Shown: in pieces, positions 7,787 through 15,946 of the stretch | Position numbering within the stretch: position 1 is the first letter of the stretch | Layout: every line of letters begins with the position of its first letter | Source: Paracidovorax valerianellae | GTDB lineage: Bacteria > Pseudomonadota > Gammaproteobacteria > Burkholderiales > Burkholderiaceae_C | Reading direction: 5' to 3' | Assembly (NCBI RefSeq): GCF_900102625.1 | Contig: NZ_FMZC01000018.1 | Span: forward strand, 19,916 to 83,915 | DNA: 64,000 nt | Notes under the pieces: model-generated | What the model saw: only the letters and a program-made list of their open reading frames with translations | What the model was told of the DNA's origin: nothing | Databases searched by the model: none | Program-made: the position numbers and the translations under genes

Positions 7787-9314
7787 CGACCATTCCCCTT
7801 TCCGAGGCCAGCTCGGGCGAGTGCGAGAAGAAGAAATTCAGGTCCGACGCCTTGGGATCGAAGGCCGACTTGGCCGGCGAGCGCATCGACGTGCTGATGA
7901 GCCGGTGCGCATCGGCGGCTTCCCAGTCTTCGGGCACGCGCTGGCCGTTGGTCACGCCGCGCAGCACCATCTGGTGGCGGATCAGCGCATCGATCGAGGG
8001 ACCAAGCTTCACGGCTTCGTCCACCTTGGACAGGATGGCCTGCTGCGAGCCTTCGGTCTTGAAAGCGCTGAGCGTGTCGTCCAGCGTGTCGCCATGGCAG
8101 CCGGCGTTCAGCACCAGCAGGCGGTTGACGTTGGGCAGGTCCAGCACGTCGAGCATGTCGCGCTTGCGCGGATCGCGCGGGGCGACGCCCGTGGTGTCGA
8201 TCAGCACCATCTTCTTGCCGCCCAGCAGACCCAGCAGGTCCTGCAGCGCGGCGCGGTCGTGCGCCAGATGGGCGACGACGCCCAGCATGCGACCATAAGT
8301 GCGCAGCTGCTCGTGGGCGCCGACGCGGTAGGTGTCCAGCGTGATCAGGCCCACGCTGCCAGGCCCGTGAATGCGGGCACACATGGCGGCCAGCTTGGCC
8401 GTCGTGGTGGTCTTGCCGACGCCGGTGGAGCCCACCATGGCGTAGATGCCGCCTTCTTCGTACAAAGGGCGCACGTGCGCGTCGGTCTTCAGGTTGCGCT
8501 CCAGCACTTCCATCAGCCAGCGCACGGCATCGCCGGCGCCCAGCTCTTCGGGCAGGCGCTCCAGCACGGCGCGGGCCAGCGACGGCGAGTAGCCGGCGCG
8601 GATCAGCTTGAGCATCAGGTTCGATTGGATGGGGTTCTGCTTGGCTTGGCCGAGCCACGCCAGCGTGTTGAAGCGGTCTTCGATGAGGTCCTTCATCGAC
8701 TGCAACTCGCTCATCAGGTTCTGCTGCCCGGCTGCGGGAGCCAGCGAGGGCACGGGCACCTGCACGCGGCGCGGGGCCACGGGCTCGGGTGCGATGTCCA
8801 TGGGAATGGAACGCAGCGGGTTGTGGCGCACGACGGGAGCGGCCGGGGCCGCTGCTGCTGCGGGCATGCGTTCGCGTTCACGCTCCGGAGCGCGTTCGCG
8901 GCTGCGTTCGTTGATCGACGGGGCTTCGGCCGTGCCGGTCAGGGCTTCGTGGCGGCGGCGCAGCATGCGTTCGCGCACGTAGTCCTGGAACGACAGCGTG
9001 CTCATCGCCAGCTGCTCGGTGTCCTGCGCCACCGCGCTGCGCTGCGGTTCGATGCGGGCTGCGGCCGGCTGGGGGCGGGCAAGGGTGCGTGCGGGGCTGG
9101 CGGCCATGTCGGCAGCGCGTTCCTGCAGACGGCTCGCGGGTGCCGGCTCGGGTGCGTTTTCCAGGCTGGACAGCGTGTCTTCCGCGGTGGCCATGACTTC
9201 CACGCCGTTGGCCGTGGGCCGGTTGGACAGGATGAGGGTGCCGTCCCCGAAGGCCATGCGCGCCTTGGCCAGGGCCTCACGCGAGGTGGGGGCGGTGAAG
9301 CGTTTGATGTTCAT
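7779..9314 (-). CDS. flhF: Flagellar SRP-like GTPase FlhF
   Basis: A 511-residue protein with a conserved N-terminal segment (MNIKRFTAPTSREALAKAR), a long charged Arg/Glu/Pro-rich linker (about 55-195), and a C-terminal NG GTPase domain with Walker A GSTGVGKT at 294-301 and LITLDTYRVGAHEQL and LIDTTGVAPRD as the G2/G3 regions. FlhF selects the flagellar pole and recruits early basal-body parts. Its start overlaps the flhA stop (ATGA). Confidence 0.96.
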   Translation of the reverse strand: MNIKRFTAPTSREALAKARMAFGDGTLILSNRPTANGVEVMATAEDTLSSLENAPEPAPASRLQERAADMAASPARTLARPQPAAARIEPQRSAVAQDTEQLAMSTLSFQDYVRERMLRRRHEALTGTAEAPSINERSRERAPERERERMPAAAAAPAAPVVRHNPLRSIPMDIAPEPVAPRRVQVPVPSLAPAAGQQNLMSELQSMKDLIEDRFNTLAWLGQAKQNPIQSNLMLKLIRAGYSPSLARAVLERLPEELGAGDAVRWLMEVLERNLKTDAHVRPLYEEGGIYAMVGSTGVGKTTTTAKLAAMCARIHGPGSVGLITLDTYRVGAHEQLRTYGRMLGVVAHLAHDRAALQDLLGLLGGKKMVLIDTTGVAPRDPRKRDMLDVLDLPNVNRLLVLNAGCHGDTLDDTLSAFKTEGSQQAILSKVDEAVKLGPSIDALIRHQMVLRGVTNGQRVPEDWEAADAHRLISTSMRSPAKSAFDPKASDLNFFFSHSPELASERGMVDA

Positions 9315-11392
9315 GCGGATGCACCTTTGAGGATCGGACCAATGCGGATGGTGTGGGTTTCAGGGATCTCGCTGTGGGCGAGCACCTGCAGCCGGGGCGC
9401 GACGCGGCGCACCAGGCGGGAAATGGCGTTGCGGATGGCGTCGGGCACCAGCAGGCAGGCGGGCATGCCCATTTCTTCCTGCTTCATGGCGACTTCGGCC
9501 GCCTTCTGCGTGAGGATGTCAGCCACGCCCGGATCGAGCGATGGGCCGGCGCTGTTGCTCAGCGCCTGGACCAGGAGGCGCTCCAGGCCGGGTTCGATGG
9601 CGATCACGTTCAGTTCGCGCGTCGGGCCGTAGATCTGCTGCACGATGGCCGGCGACAGGGCGATGCGCACGCGGCGGGCCAGTTCGATCGGATCGGTGGT
9701 GGCGCCGGCATGCTCTGCCAGCGTTTCGATGATGGTGCGGATGTCGCGGATGTGCACAGACTCTTCCAGCAGCAGCTGGAGGACTTTCTGGAACGTTGCG
9801 ATCGACACCATTTTGGGTACCACTTCCTCGATGAGCTTGGGGGCCAGTTTGGCCACGTGTTCCACGAGTTGCTGGGTTTCCGTGCGACTCAGGAGCTTTG
9901 CGGCTTGAACTTGCATCAAGTGTGACAAATGCGTCGCCATCACGGTTTCTGAATCAACGACGGTAAAACCCGCCATTTGTGCCGCTTCCTTCTGGTGTTC
10001 GTCGATCCAGTGCGCTGGCAGACCGAATGCGGGGTCGGTCGTGGGGGTGCCGATCAGGGGTGTGGTGATGCCGCCGGGGTTGATGGCCAGGTGCATGCCG
10101 GGGAAGGCTTCGCCCTCGCCCACCACCACGCCGCGCAGGGTGATGCGGTACGCGCTGGGCTTGAGTTCCAGGTTGTCGCGCACGTGCACGGCCGGGGGCA
10201 GAAAGCCCACTTCCTGGGCGAACTTGCGGCGCACGCCCTTGATGCGGGTGAGCAGGTCGCCCTGGCGGTTCTTGTCCACCAGGGTGATGAGGCGGTAGCC
10301 CAGCTCCAGGCCCAGCAGGTCCACGGGCTGCAGGTCGTCCCAGCTGGCTTCGCCGTCGTGGGCGGGCGGGGGCGCTTCCACCACGGGCTGCGGGGCGTTG
10401 GCGCGCTTCATCAGCGTCCAGGCGGCGTAGCCCAGGGCCGAGCCCATGATGAGGAACACGGCGTGCGGCATGCCGGGAATCAGGCCCAGCAGGATCAGGA
10501 TGCCGGCGGTCACGCCCAGCACGCGGGGCGACATGAACAGCTGTTGCACGATCTGGTGCCCCATGTCCTCTTCCTTGCCCACGCGCGAGATCACCATGGC
10601 CGCGGCCACCGAGATCAGCAGGCCCGGAATCTGCGCCACCAGCGCGTCGCCGACGGCCAGCAGGATGTAGCTGTTGGCCGCCTGGCCGGCCGACAGGTCG
10701 TGCTGCAGCATGCCGATGGCGAAGCCGCCGACGATGTTGATCAGCAAAATCAAGATGCCGGCGACCGCATCGCCGCGCACGAACTTCGAGGCACCGTCCA
10801 TCGAGCCGAAGAAGTTGGCTTCTTCCGCCACTTCCAGGCGCCGGCGCTTGGCTTCCTTCTCGTCGATGAGGCCGGCGTTCAGGTCGGCGTCCACCGCCAT
10901 CTGCTTGCCGGGCATGGCGTCCAGGGTGAAGCGGGCCGACACTTCGGCGATGCGTTCCGCGCCCTTGGTCACCACCACGAAGTTGATCACCACCAGGATT
11001 GCGAAAACGATCAGGCCGACGGCGAAATTGCCACCGATCAGGAAGTGCCCGAAGGCCTCGATCACCGCGCCGGCCGCGCCCGGGCCGGTGTGGCCTTCCA
11101 GCAGCACCACCCGGGTGGAGGCCACGTTCAGCGAAAGGCGCATCAGCGTGGTCAGCAGCAGCACGGACGGAAACGCCGCGAAGTCCAGCGGCCGCAGCAT
11201 GTAGGCCGCCACCATCATCACCATCAGCGCGACGGCGATGTTCAGCGTGAAGAAGGTGTCCAGCAGCCAGGCCGGGATGGGCAGCACCATCAGCGCCAGG
11301 ATGGCCACCACCAGCAGCGGGGCGGACATGCCCTGCACGGCCGAGGCGTTGGTGCCGGCCCATTGCCGGACGGATTTCATGGAGGGCGTCAT
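9311..11392 (-). CDS. flhA: Flagellar export gate protein FlhA
   Basis: 693 residues, normal FlhA size. The N-terminal half has about eight membrane helices (LLVVAILALMVLPIPAWLL onwards). The FHIPEP-family loop is present (RFTLDAMPGKQMAVDADLNAGLI). The C-terminal half is the cytoplasmic export domain that docks chaperone-substrate complexes. FlhA forms the nonameric ring of the type III export gate. Its start overlaps the flhB stop by 4 bp. Confidence 0.98.
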   Translation of the reverse strand: MTPSMKSVRQWAGTNASAVQGMSAPLLVVAILALMVLPIPAWLLDTFFTLNIAVALMVMMVAAYMLRPLDFAAFPSVLLLTTLMRLSLNVASTRVVLLEGHTGPGAAGAVIEAFGHFLIGGNFAVGLIVFAILVVINFVVVTKGAERIAEVSARFTLDAMPGKQMAVDADLNAGLIDEKEAKRRRLEVAEEANFFGSMDGASKFVRGDAVAGILILLINIVGGFAIGMLQHDLSAGQAANSYILLAVGDALVAQIPGLLISVAAAMVISRVGKEEDMGHQIVQQLFMSPRVLGVTAGILILLGLIPGMPHAVFLIMGSALGYAAWTLMKRANAPQPVVEAPPPAHDGEASWDDLQPVDLLGLELGYRLITLVDKNRQGDLLTRIKGVRRKFAQEVGFLPPAVHVRDNLELKPSAYRITLRGVVVGEGEAFPGMHLAINPGGITTPLIGTPTTDPAFGLPAHWIDEHQKEAAQMAGFTVVDSETVMATHLSHLMQVQAAKLLSRTETQQLVEHVAKLAPKLIEEVVPKMVSIATFQKVLQLLLEESVHIRDIRTIIETLAEHAGATTDPIELARRVRIALSPAIVQQIYGPTRELNVIAIEPGLERLLVQALSNSAGPSLDPGVADILTQKAAEVAMKQEEMGMPACLLVPDAIRNAISRLVRRVAPRLQVLAHSEIPETHTIRIGPILKGASA

Positions 11393-12543
11393 GGTGCGGT
11401 CCCAGCGTCGGTGGTGCGGTTCAGCGGATCGAGTTCAGGCGGCACGAACGGATCGGGCTGCGCATCGGGCATGCGGCCTTCGCCGCGCATTGCGGCCTTC
11501 AGGCGGTAAACGTAGGCCAGCACCTGCGCCACGGCGGCGTACAGCGTGGCGGGAATGGCCTGGTCCAGCTCGGCATGCGCATACAGCGCACGGGCCAGCA
11601 TGGGCGACTGCAGCACGGGCACGGAATGCTGGGTGGCCATTTCGCGGATCTTGAAGGCCAGCAGGTCGGTGCCCTTGGAGATCACCTGCGGGGCGCTCAT
11701 CGTGCCCTCGTCGTATTTGAGCGCCACGGCATAGTGGGTCGGGTTCATCACCACGAAGTCGGCCTTGGGCACGGAGGCGATGCTGGCGCGGTCGGCGATC
11801 TCGCGGGCCCGCTGGCGCTGGCGGCCCTTGGTTTCGGGGCTGCCTTCGGACTCCTTGTGCTCCTGCTTGATTTCCTCGTGCGACATCTTCTGGCGCGACT
11901 TGAAGAAAAAGGCCTGGAGCGGAACGTCCACCACCGCCGCGAGGAACACCACCAGCAGCATCAGGCTCACGCCCGAGGTCATCCATTCACCGACCCAGCG
12001 CAGCGACACCGGCGAGGGCTGCAGCACGAGCATGGACAGCTTGTCGATGCTGTTGCCCAGGAAGTTCCAGGCCACGGCGGTGATCACGCCGGTCATGAGC
12101 ACCATCTTGCCCACGTTGACCATCTGCTGCTTGGACATCAGGTTGGTGAAGCCCGAAATCGGGTTCAGCCGGTTGAACTGGGGCGTGATCGGCTGGAAGC
12201 TGAACACCCAGCCGCCGGCACCGATGGCGCTGGCGACGGCCGCTGCGCCGGTCAGCAGGGCGAAGACGATGCTGGCGACCACGCCGATCAGCGCCATCTG
12301 CTGCAGCCGGGTGACCATGGAACCCGTGGCCTGCACGGTGGCGGCGTTGAACACCAACTGCTCCCGCACGGCCAGCTGCATGTGCTCGGTCAGCGTCGGG
12401 GCCAGGACGAGGACGCTGCAGGCGCCCATGCCGAGCACGGCGATGTGGGACAGGTCCCGCGAGCGCGCAGCCTGGCCGTCCTTGCGCGCTTTCTGGAGCT
12501 TGTGCTCTGTCGCGGGGAGGTCTTTGTCTTGGCTGGAGTCCAT
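11389..12543 (-). CDS. flhB: Flagellar export switch protein FlhB
   Basis: 384 residues with four membrane helices in the first half and a cytoplasmic C-terminal domain. The autocleavage site NPTH is at 267-270, where cleavage after Asn switches export from rod/hook to filament substrates in response to FliK. First gene of the flhB-flhA-flhF operon; the TCTAAAGCGCGAA element lies 49 bp upstream. Confidence 0.97.
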   Translation of the reverse strand: MDSSQDKDLPATEHKLQKARKDGQAARSRDLSHIAVLGMGACSVLVLAPTLTEHMQLAVREQLVFNAATVQATGSMVTRLQQMALIGVVASIVFALLTGAAAVASAIGAGGWVFSFQPITPQFNRLNPISGFTNLMSKQQMVNVGKMVLMTGVITAVAWNFLGNSIDKLSMLVLQPSPVSLRWVGEWMTSGVSLMLLVVFLAAVVDVPLQAFFFKSRQKMSHEEIKQEHKESEGSPETKGRQRQRAREIADRASIASVPKADFVVMNPTHYAVALKYDEGTMSAPQVISKGTDLLAFKIREMATQHSVPVLQSPMLARALYAHAELDQAIPATLYAAVAQVLAYVYRLKAAMRGEGRMPDAQPDPFVPPELDPLNRTTDAGTAP

Positions 12544-12591
12544 GGTGGCATGACGGGTTGGGTCATGCCATTGTCGTGAGCGCTCGGAAAA

Positions 12592-12604
12592 TCTAAAGCG
12601 CGAA
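12592..12604. promoter_or_regulatory. Shared flagellar upstream element TCTAAAGCGCGAA (flhB copy)
   Basis: Identical 13-mer to 4439-4451 in front of flgB. It lies 49 bp upstream of the flhB start in the same relative orientation. This supports common control of the two early flagellar operons; the regulator is not identified. Confidence 0.45.
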
Positions 12605-12768
12605 TAGACGGCTTGTCGGGCAGCTATTCAGGGCGGCGGGCTGGGGCAAGCCGGCAGGCCGCTGGCAGGCAATCCGTTGGTTTTATCAAAAACCATAGCA
12701 GACTGCCGCCGGATTCATTGCCTTTCGATGGAAAAAGGCTTTCAAAGACTACTGGAGTAAGCGGTGGC

Positions 12769-12787
12769 TGCTCCTGTTTAAGGAGCA
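12769..12787 (-). terminator. Hairpin downstream of cheZ, possible weak terminator
   Basis: TGCTCC (12769-12774) and GGAGCA (12782-12787) form a 6-bp stem with a 7-nt loop, 20 bp after the cheZ stop. There is no clear U-tract, so termination here would be weak or factor-dependent. A second small inverted repeat (TGGTTTT/AAAACCA, 12678-12695) lies further on in the same 263-bp gap before flhB. Confidence 0.35.
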
Positions 12788-12806
12788 ATCCGGCAATCCG
12801 AATGGA

Positions 12807-13436
12807 TCAGAAGCCCAGGCTGGCCAGCAGATCGTCCACTTGCGACTGGTCGGTGACCACGTCGGGCGTGCCGTCGGGATCGACCACCGGGCCTGCGAGG
12901 TGCTCGCGGCGCGCTTCCACCACGGGTGCGACCTGGGCTTGCGCGGCGGGTGGGGCGGTCTGGATGAGCAGTTGCACGAGCTGCTCTTCGATGGTGGCTG
13001 CAAGGTTGACCACGCGGGCGATCACCTGGCCGGTGAGGTCGTGGAAATCCTGCGCCATCATGATTTCGGTCAGGTGGCCATCGGCTTCCTTGGTGACGCG
13101 CTCCACGTCATGCAGGAAATTCATGATCTCGCCCTTGGCGACGGCCGCCACCGGGTCTTTCACCAGCGAAGAGACCACGCGACGGGTTTCCTCGGCGATG
13201 AAATCATGCTGGGCCTTGGCCTGTTCCACCCGGCTCAACACTTTTTCCGCCGCTTCGCCCGTGAGACGCGCGATATAGGAGAGACGGCTTTGCGCATCGG
13301 GCAACTCGCCCATGGTGCCGCGCAGCTTGTCGGCATAGCCGAGTTCGTTCAGCGAATCGTGCAGCTGGCGGGTGAGCTGGCCGATCTTGTTGTGAACGGC
13401 GCCTGTTTCCGCAGGGGTGTTGTCCGAGGTGTCCAT
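12807..13436 (-). CDS. cheZ: CheY-P phosphatase CheZ
   Basis: 209 residues from ATG 13436 (a GTG at 13442 overlapping the cheY stop is the alternative). The catalytic helix reads AQDFHDLTGQVI, giving Asp133 and Gln137 of the CheZ DxxxQ motif. The C-terminus DDLLASLGF is the amphipathic peptide that binds CheY. CheZ removes phosphate from CheY-P and so ends the tumble signal. Directly coupled to cheY in the motA-motB-cheY-cheZ cluster. Confidence 0.95.
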   Translation of the reverse strand: MDTSDNTPAETGAVHNKIGQLTRQLHDSLNELGYADKLRGTMGELPDAQSRLSYIARLTGEAAEKVLSRVEQAKAQHDFIAEETRRVVSSLVKDPVAAVAKGEIMNFLHDVERVTKEADGHLTEIMMAQDFHDLTGQVIARVVNLAATIEEQLVQLLIQTAPPAAQAQVAPVVEARREHLAGPVVDPDGTPDVVTDQSQVDDLLASLGF

Positions 13437-13438
13437 GA

Positions 13439-13825
13439 TCACAGGCCCATTTTCTTGAGGATCAGGGTGACTTTCTCTTCCAGCGTGGCCTTGGTGAACG
13501 GCTTGACGATGTAGCCGGCAGCCCCGTTCTGGGCGGCAGCCACGATGTCTTCCTTGCGGGCTTCCGCCGTCACCATGAGCACAGGCAAGTGCTTGAGCTT
13601 GTCGTCTTTCTTGATTTCGGCCAGCAACTGAAACCCGTTCATGTTGGGCATGTTGATGTCGGTGACGACGAAATCGAACTTGCTGTTGCGCAGCTTGTTC
13701 AGGGCCACCACGCCGTCTTCGGCCTCGTCGGCATCGGCGAAGCCGCTTTCCTTGAGCAGGTTGCGCACGATGCGTCGCATGGTGGAGAAGTCGTCAACGA
13801 TCAAAAAGCGGAGTGCAGTGGTCAC
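13439..13825 (-). CDS. cheY: Chemotaxis response regulator CheY
   Basis: A 128-residue single receiver domain. The acidic pair DD (11-12), the phosphoacceptor Asp56 (TDINMPN), the Thr in VTAEA and the Lys in VKPFT are all present. CheY-P binds FliM to change motor rotation; the FliM N-terminal CheY-binding peptide is intact at 49671. This copy is paired with cheZ; a second CheY is encoded at 55704 next to cheA. Confidence 0.95.
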   Translation of the reverse strand: MTTALRFLIVDDFSTMRRIVRNLLKESGFADADEAEDGVVALNKLRNSKFDFVVTDINMPNMNGFQLLAEIKKDDKLKHLPVLMVTAEARKEDIVAAAQNGAAGYIVKPFTKATLEEKVTLILKKMGL

Positions 13826-13891
13826 GTGGGACCCTTTCGGTCGGAAATTGCAGTGTGTATTGTCATGGGCCGCAGGTTTGGTGACAAGACG

Positions 13892-14830
13892 TTACGGCCG
13901 AGGGGCGGATGCCGGATTCTCCCGCTTTTCGGCGGCGAACTCCGTGGAAGTGATGGTGGCAGATTTCTTGCCGAGCAAACGTTCCTCGGCTTCCTGCGTC
14001 AAAACGGTGATCGTGATGCGCCGGTTGGACGGCGCCCGGGGCTCTTTGGGCTCCAGCAAATCGCTGGCTGCCAGCCCAACGACGCGGCCCAGCTTGGCGT
14101 CCGGCATGCCTGCGGCCACCAGCTCGCGGCGCGATGCGTTGGCGCGGTCGGCCGAAAGCTCCCAGTTGCTGTAGCCCCGGTCACCGTTGCCGTAGGGCGT
14201 GGCGTCCGTATGGCCGGACAGGCTGATGCGGTTTTGCACCCCGCCGAGCGCTGTGCCGATTTCTCGAAGAATGTCGCGCATGTAGGGTTTTACCAACGCA
14301 CTGCCGCTGTCGAACATGGGCCGGTTCTGGTCGTCAACGATCTGGATCTGCAGGCCGTCGGGCGTCACATCCATGCGTATTTGAGAACGGTACTCGTTCA
14401 GTTTGGGATTTTCGGTGATCAGCGCATCGATCTTGGCCTGCAGCGCCTTGATGCGCATCTCATCCTGGCGGGCGCGCTCGGCGCGCGCGGCTTCCAGGTT
14501 GGCGCGTCGGCTGGTCGACGTTTCCGAGTCGGAACGGCGCACCTGACCGTGCACCTTCGACAGATCGTTGCCGCCGCCGGGAATCACGCTCGAGCTGTTG
14601 CCCGCGCCGTCGCCCCCCTGCATGGCCACCTTCAACGGCGAGCTGAAATAGGCGGCAATGCCCTGCAGTTCACCCTTGGCGGTCGAGCCGAGCAGCCACA
14701 TCAGCAGGAAGAACGCCATCATGGCCGTCACGAAGTCGGCGTACGCGATCTTCCAGGCGCCGCCATGCACGGCATGGCCGCCCTTCTTGACGCGCTTGAT
14801 GATGATCGGCTGGAGTTTCTTGTCTGCCAT
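13892..14830 (-). CDS. motB: Flagellar stator protein MotB
   Basis: 312 residues: a short cytoplasmic N-terminus, one membrane helix (ADFVTAMMAFFLLMWLLGS) with the proton-carrying Asp32, then a periplasmic OmpA-like domain (ISLSGHTDATPYGNGDRGYSNWELSADRAN) that grips peptidoglycan. With MotA it forms the ion channel that powers rotation. The Asp context is that of H+-type stators. 12 bp separate it from motA. Confidence 0.97.
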   Translation of the reverse strand: MADKKLQPIIIKRVKKGGHAVHGGAWKIAYADFVTAMMAFFLLMWLLGSTAKGELQGIAAYFSSPLKVAMQGGDGAGNSSSVIPGGGNDLSKVHGQVRRSDSETSTSRRANLEAARAERARQDEMRIKALQAKIDALITENPKLNEYRSQIRMDVTPDGLQIQIVDDQNRPMFDSGSALVKPYMRDILREIGTALGGVQNRISLSGHTDATPYGNGDRGYSNWELSADRANASRRELVAAGMPDAKLGRVVGLAASDLLEPKEPRAPSNRRITITVLTQEAEERLLGKKSATITSTEFAAEKRENPASAPRP

Positions 14831-14842
14831 GGCGTCCGCAGC

Positions 14843-15703
14843 TTATTTCTTGCCCTTCACGTGGCTTTCCAGTTCGGCAAAGCTCGGACGGTCGGTGGAG
14901 AAAAGAACCTTTCGGCCGAATTCGATGGCGGTGGCGGGGTTGTAGCCCTGCATGCTGGCCAGCAGCGTGGTCTTGATGCACTGCAGTTCCTTGGCAGCGT
15001 CTTCGAGCTTCTGCTCCACCAGCCCGCCGAGCGGCTCCACCACGCCATAGGCCAGCAAAATCCCGAGGAAGGTGCCCACCAGGGCCGAGCCGATCATGCC
15101 GCCGAGCACGGAAGGTGGCTGGCCCACTGAGCCCATGGTGTTCACCACGCCGAGCACGGCGGCGATGATGCCGAAGGCGGGCAGGGCGCCCGCCAGGCGA
15201 GCCAGCGCCGCCACGGGGGCATGTGCTTCCTGGTGGTGGGTTTCGATTTCGCTGTCCATCAGCGCTTCGATCTCGTGGGCGTTCAGGTTGCCGGACACCA
15301 TCATGCGCAGGTAATCGGTCATGAACTCGATCACATGGTGATCGTTGCCGACCGTCGGATACTTCTTGAAGATTTCCGACTCGTGGGGCGTCTCGACGTC
15401 CTTTTCGATGGCCATCAGGCCCTCTTTGCGCGCTTTCTGCAGGATGTCGTACAGCATGGCCATCAGCTCCATGTACCGCGCCTTGGTGTACTTGGACCCC
15501 TTGAGCGCCATGGGCAGCGCCTTCAGCGTGGACTTGAGCACCTTCGGCTGGTTGTTCACCACGAAAGCACCCAGCGCGCCGCCGAAGATCGTGATCATCT
15601 CGAAGGGCAGCGCTTTGACGATCACGCTCACGTTTCCGCCGTGCACCACGTACACGCCGAAAATGCACCCGAGGCAGACCAGGTAACCGATGATTACAAA
15701 CAT
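14843..15703 (-). CDS. motA: Flagellar stator protein MotA
   Basis: 286 residues with four membrane helices: the first pair in residues 1-55 (MFVIIGYLVCLGCIFGVYV), the second pair in about 170-225 (GIIAAVLGVVNTMGS, ALVGTFLGILLAYGVV). The long cytoplasmic loop carries the charged residues that touch FliG. First gene of motA-motB-cheY-cheZ. The 243-bp gap to the divergent glycosyltransferase gene must hold promoters for both; I see no convincing sigma-28 site in it. Confidence 0.97.
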   Translation of the reverse strand: MFVIIGYLVCLGCIFGVYVVHGGNVSVIVKALPFEMITIFGGALGAFVVNNQPKVLKSTLKALPMALKGSKYTKARYMELMAMLYDILQKARKEGLMAIEKDVETPHESEIFKKYPTVGNDHHVIEFMTDYLRMMVSGNLNAHEIEALMDSEIETHHQEAHAPVAALARLAGALPAFGIIAAVLGVVNTMGSVGQPPSVLGGMIGSALVGTFLGILLAYGVVEPLGGLVEQKLEDAAKELQCIKTTLLASMQGYNPATAIEFGRKVLFSTDRPSFAELESHVKGKK

Positions 15704-15946
15704 GCGGCCATTCTGGCAGAGTCCTTTTGAAGCGCAAAAACGGAAATGCGGGTGGGATACACCCTATTTCGTTCCCCTTGACAAGCGCGCAGCCTGATGA
15801 TGAAACCGGATGTACACGCGCTGGAACAGCCGGGCAAACCATGGTTTATTGAGGCCATCACATTGCATTCCAACGCCTAAGATGGAACCCGGCCGTTTCG
15901 GTTCTTCTTCGCTAAAGATTCCTCTTTCTTCCCATTGCCGCCGCCG

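Noticed and set aside
7821..9632. Very long open frame (603 codons) antisense to flhF and flhA
   Set aside because: High-G+C codon bias keeps the opposite strand open; the product is His/Gly/Arg-rich without family motifs, and flhF/flhA are certain.
15911..15938. CTAAAGATT upstream of the glycosyltransferase as a sigma-28 promoter
   Set aside because: No GCCGATAA-like box at the right distance; at best a weak half site.
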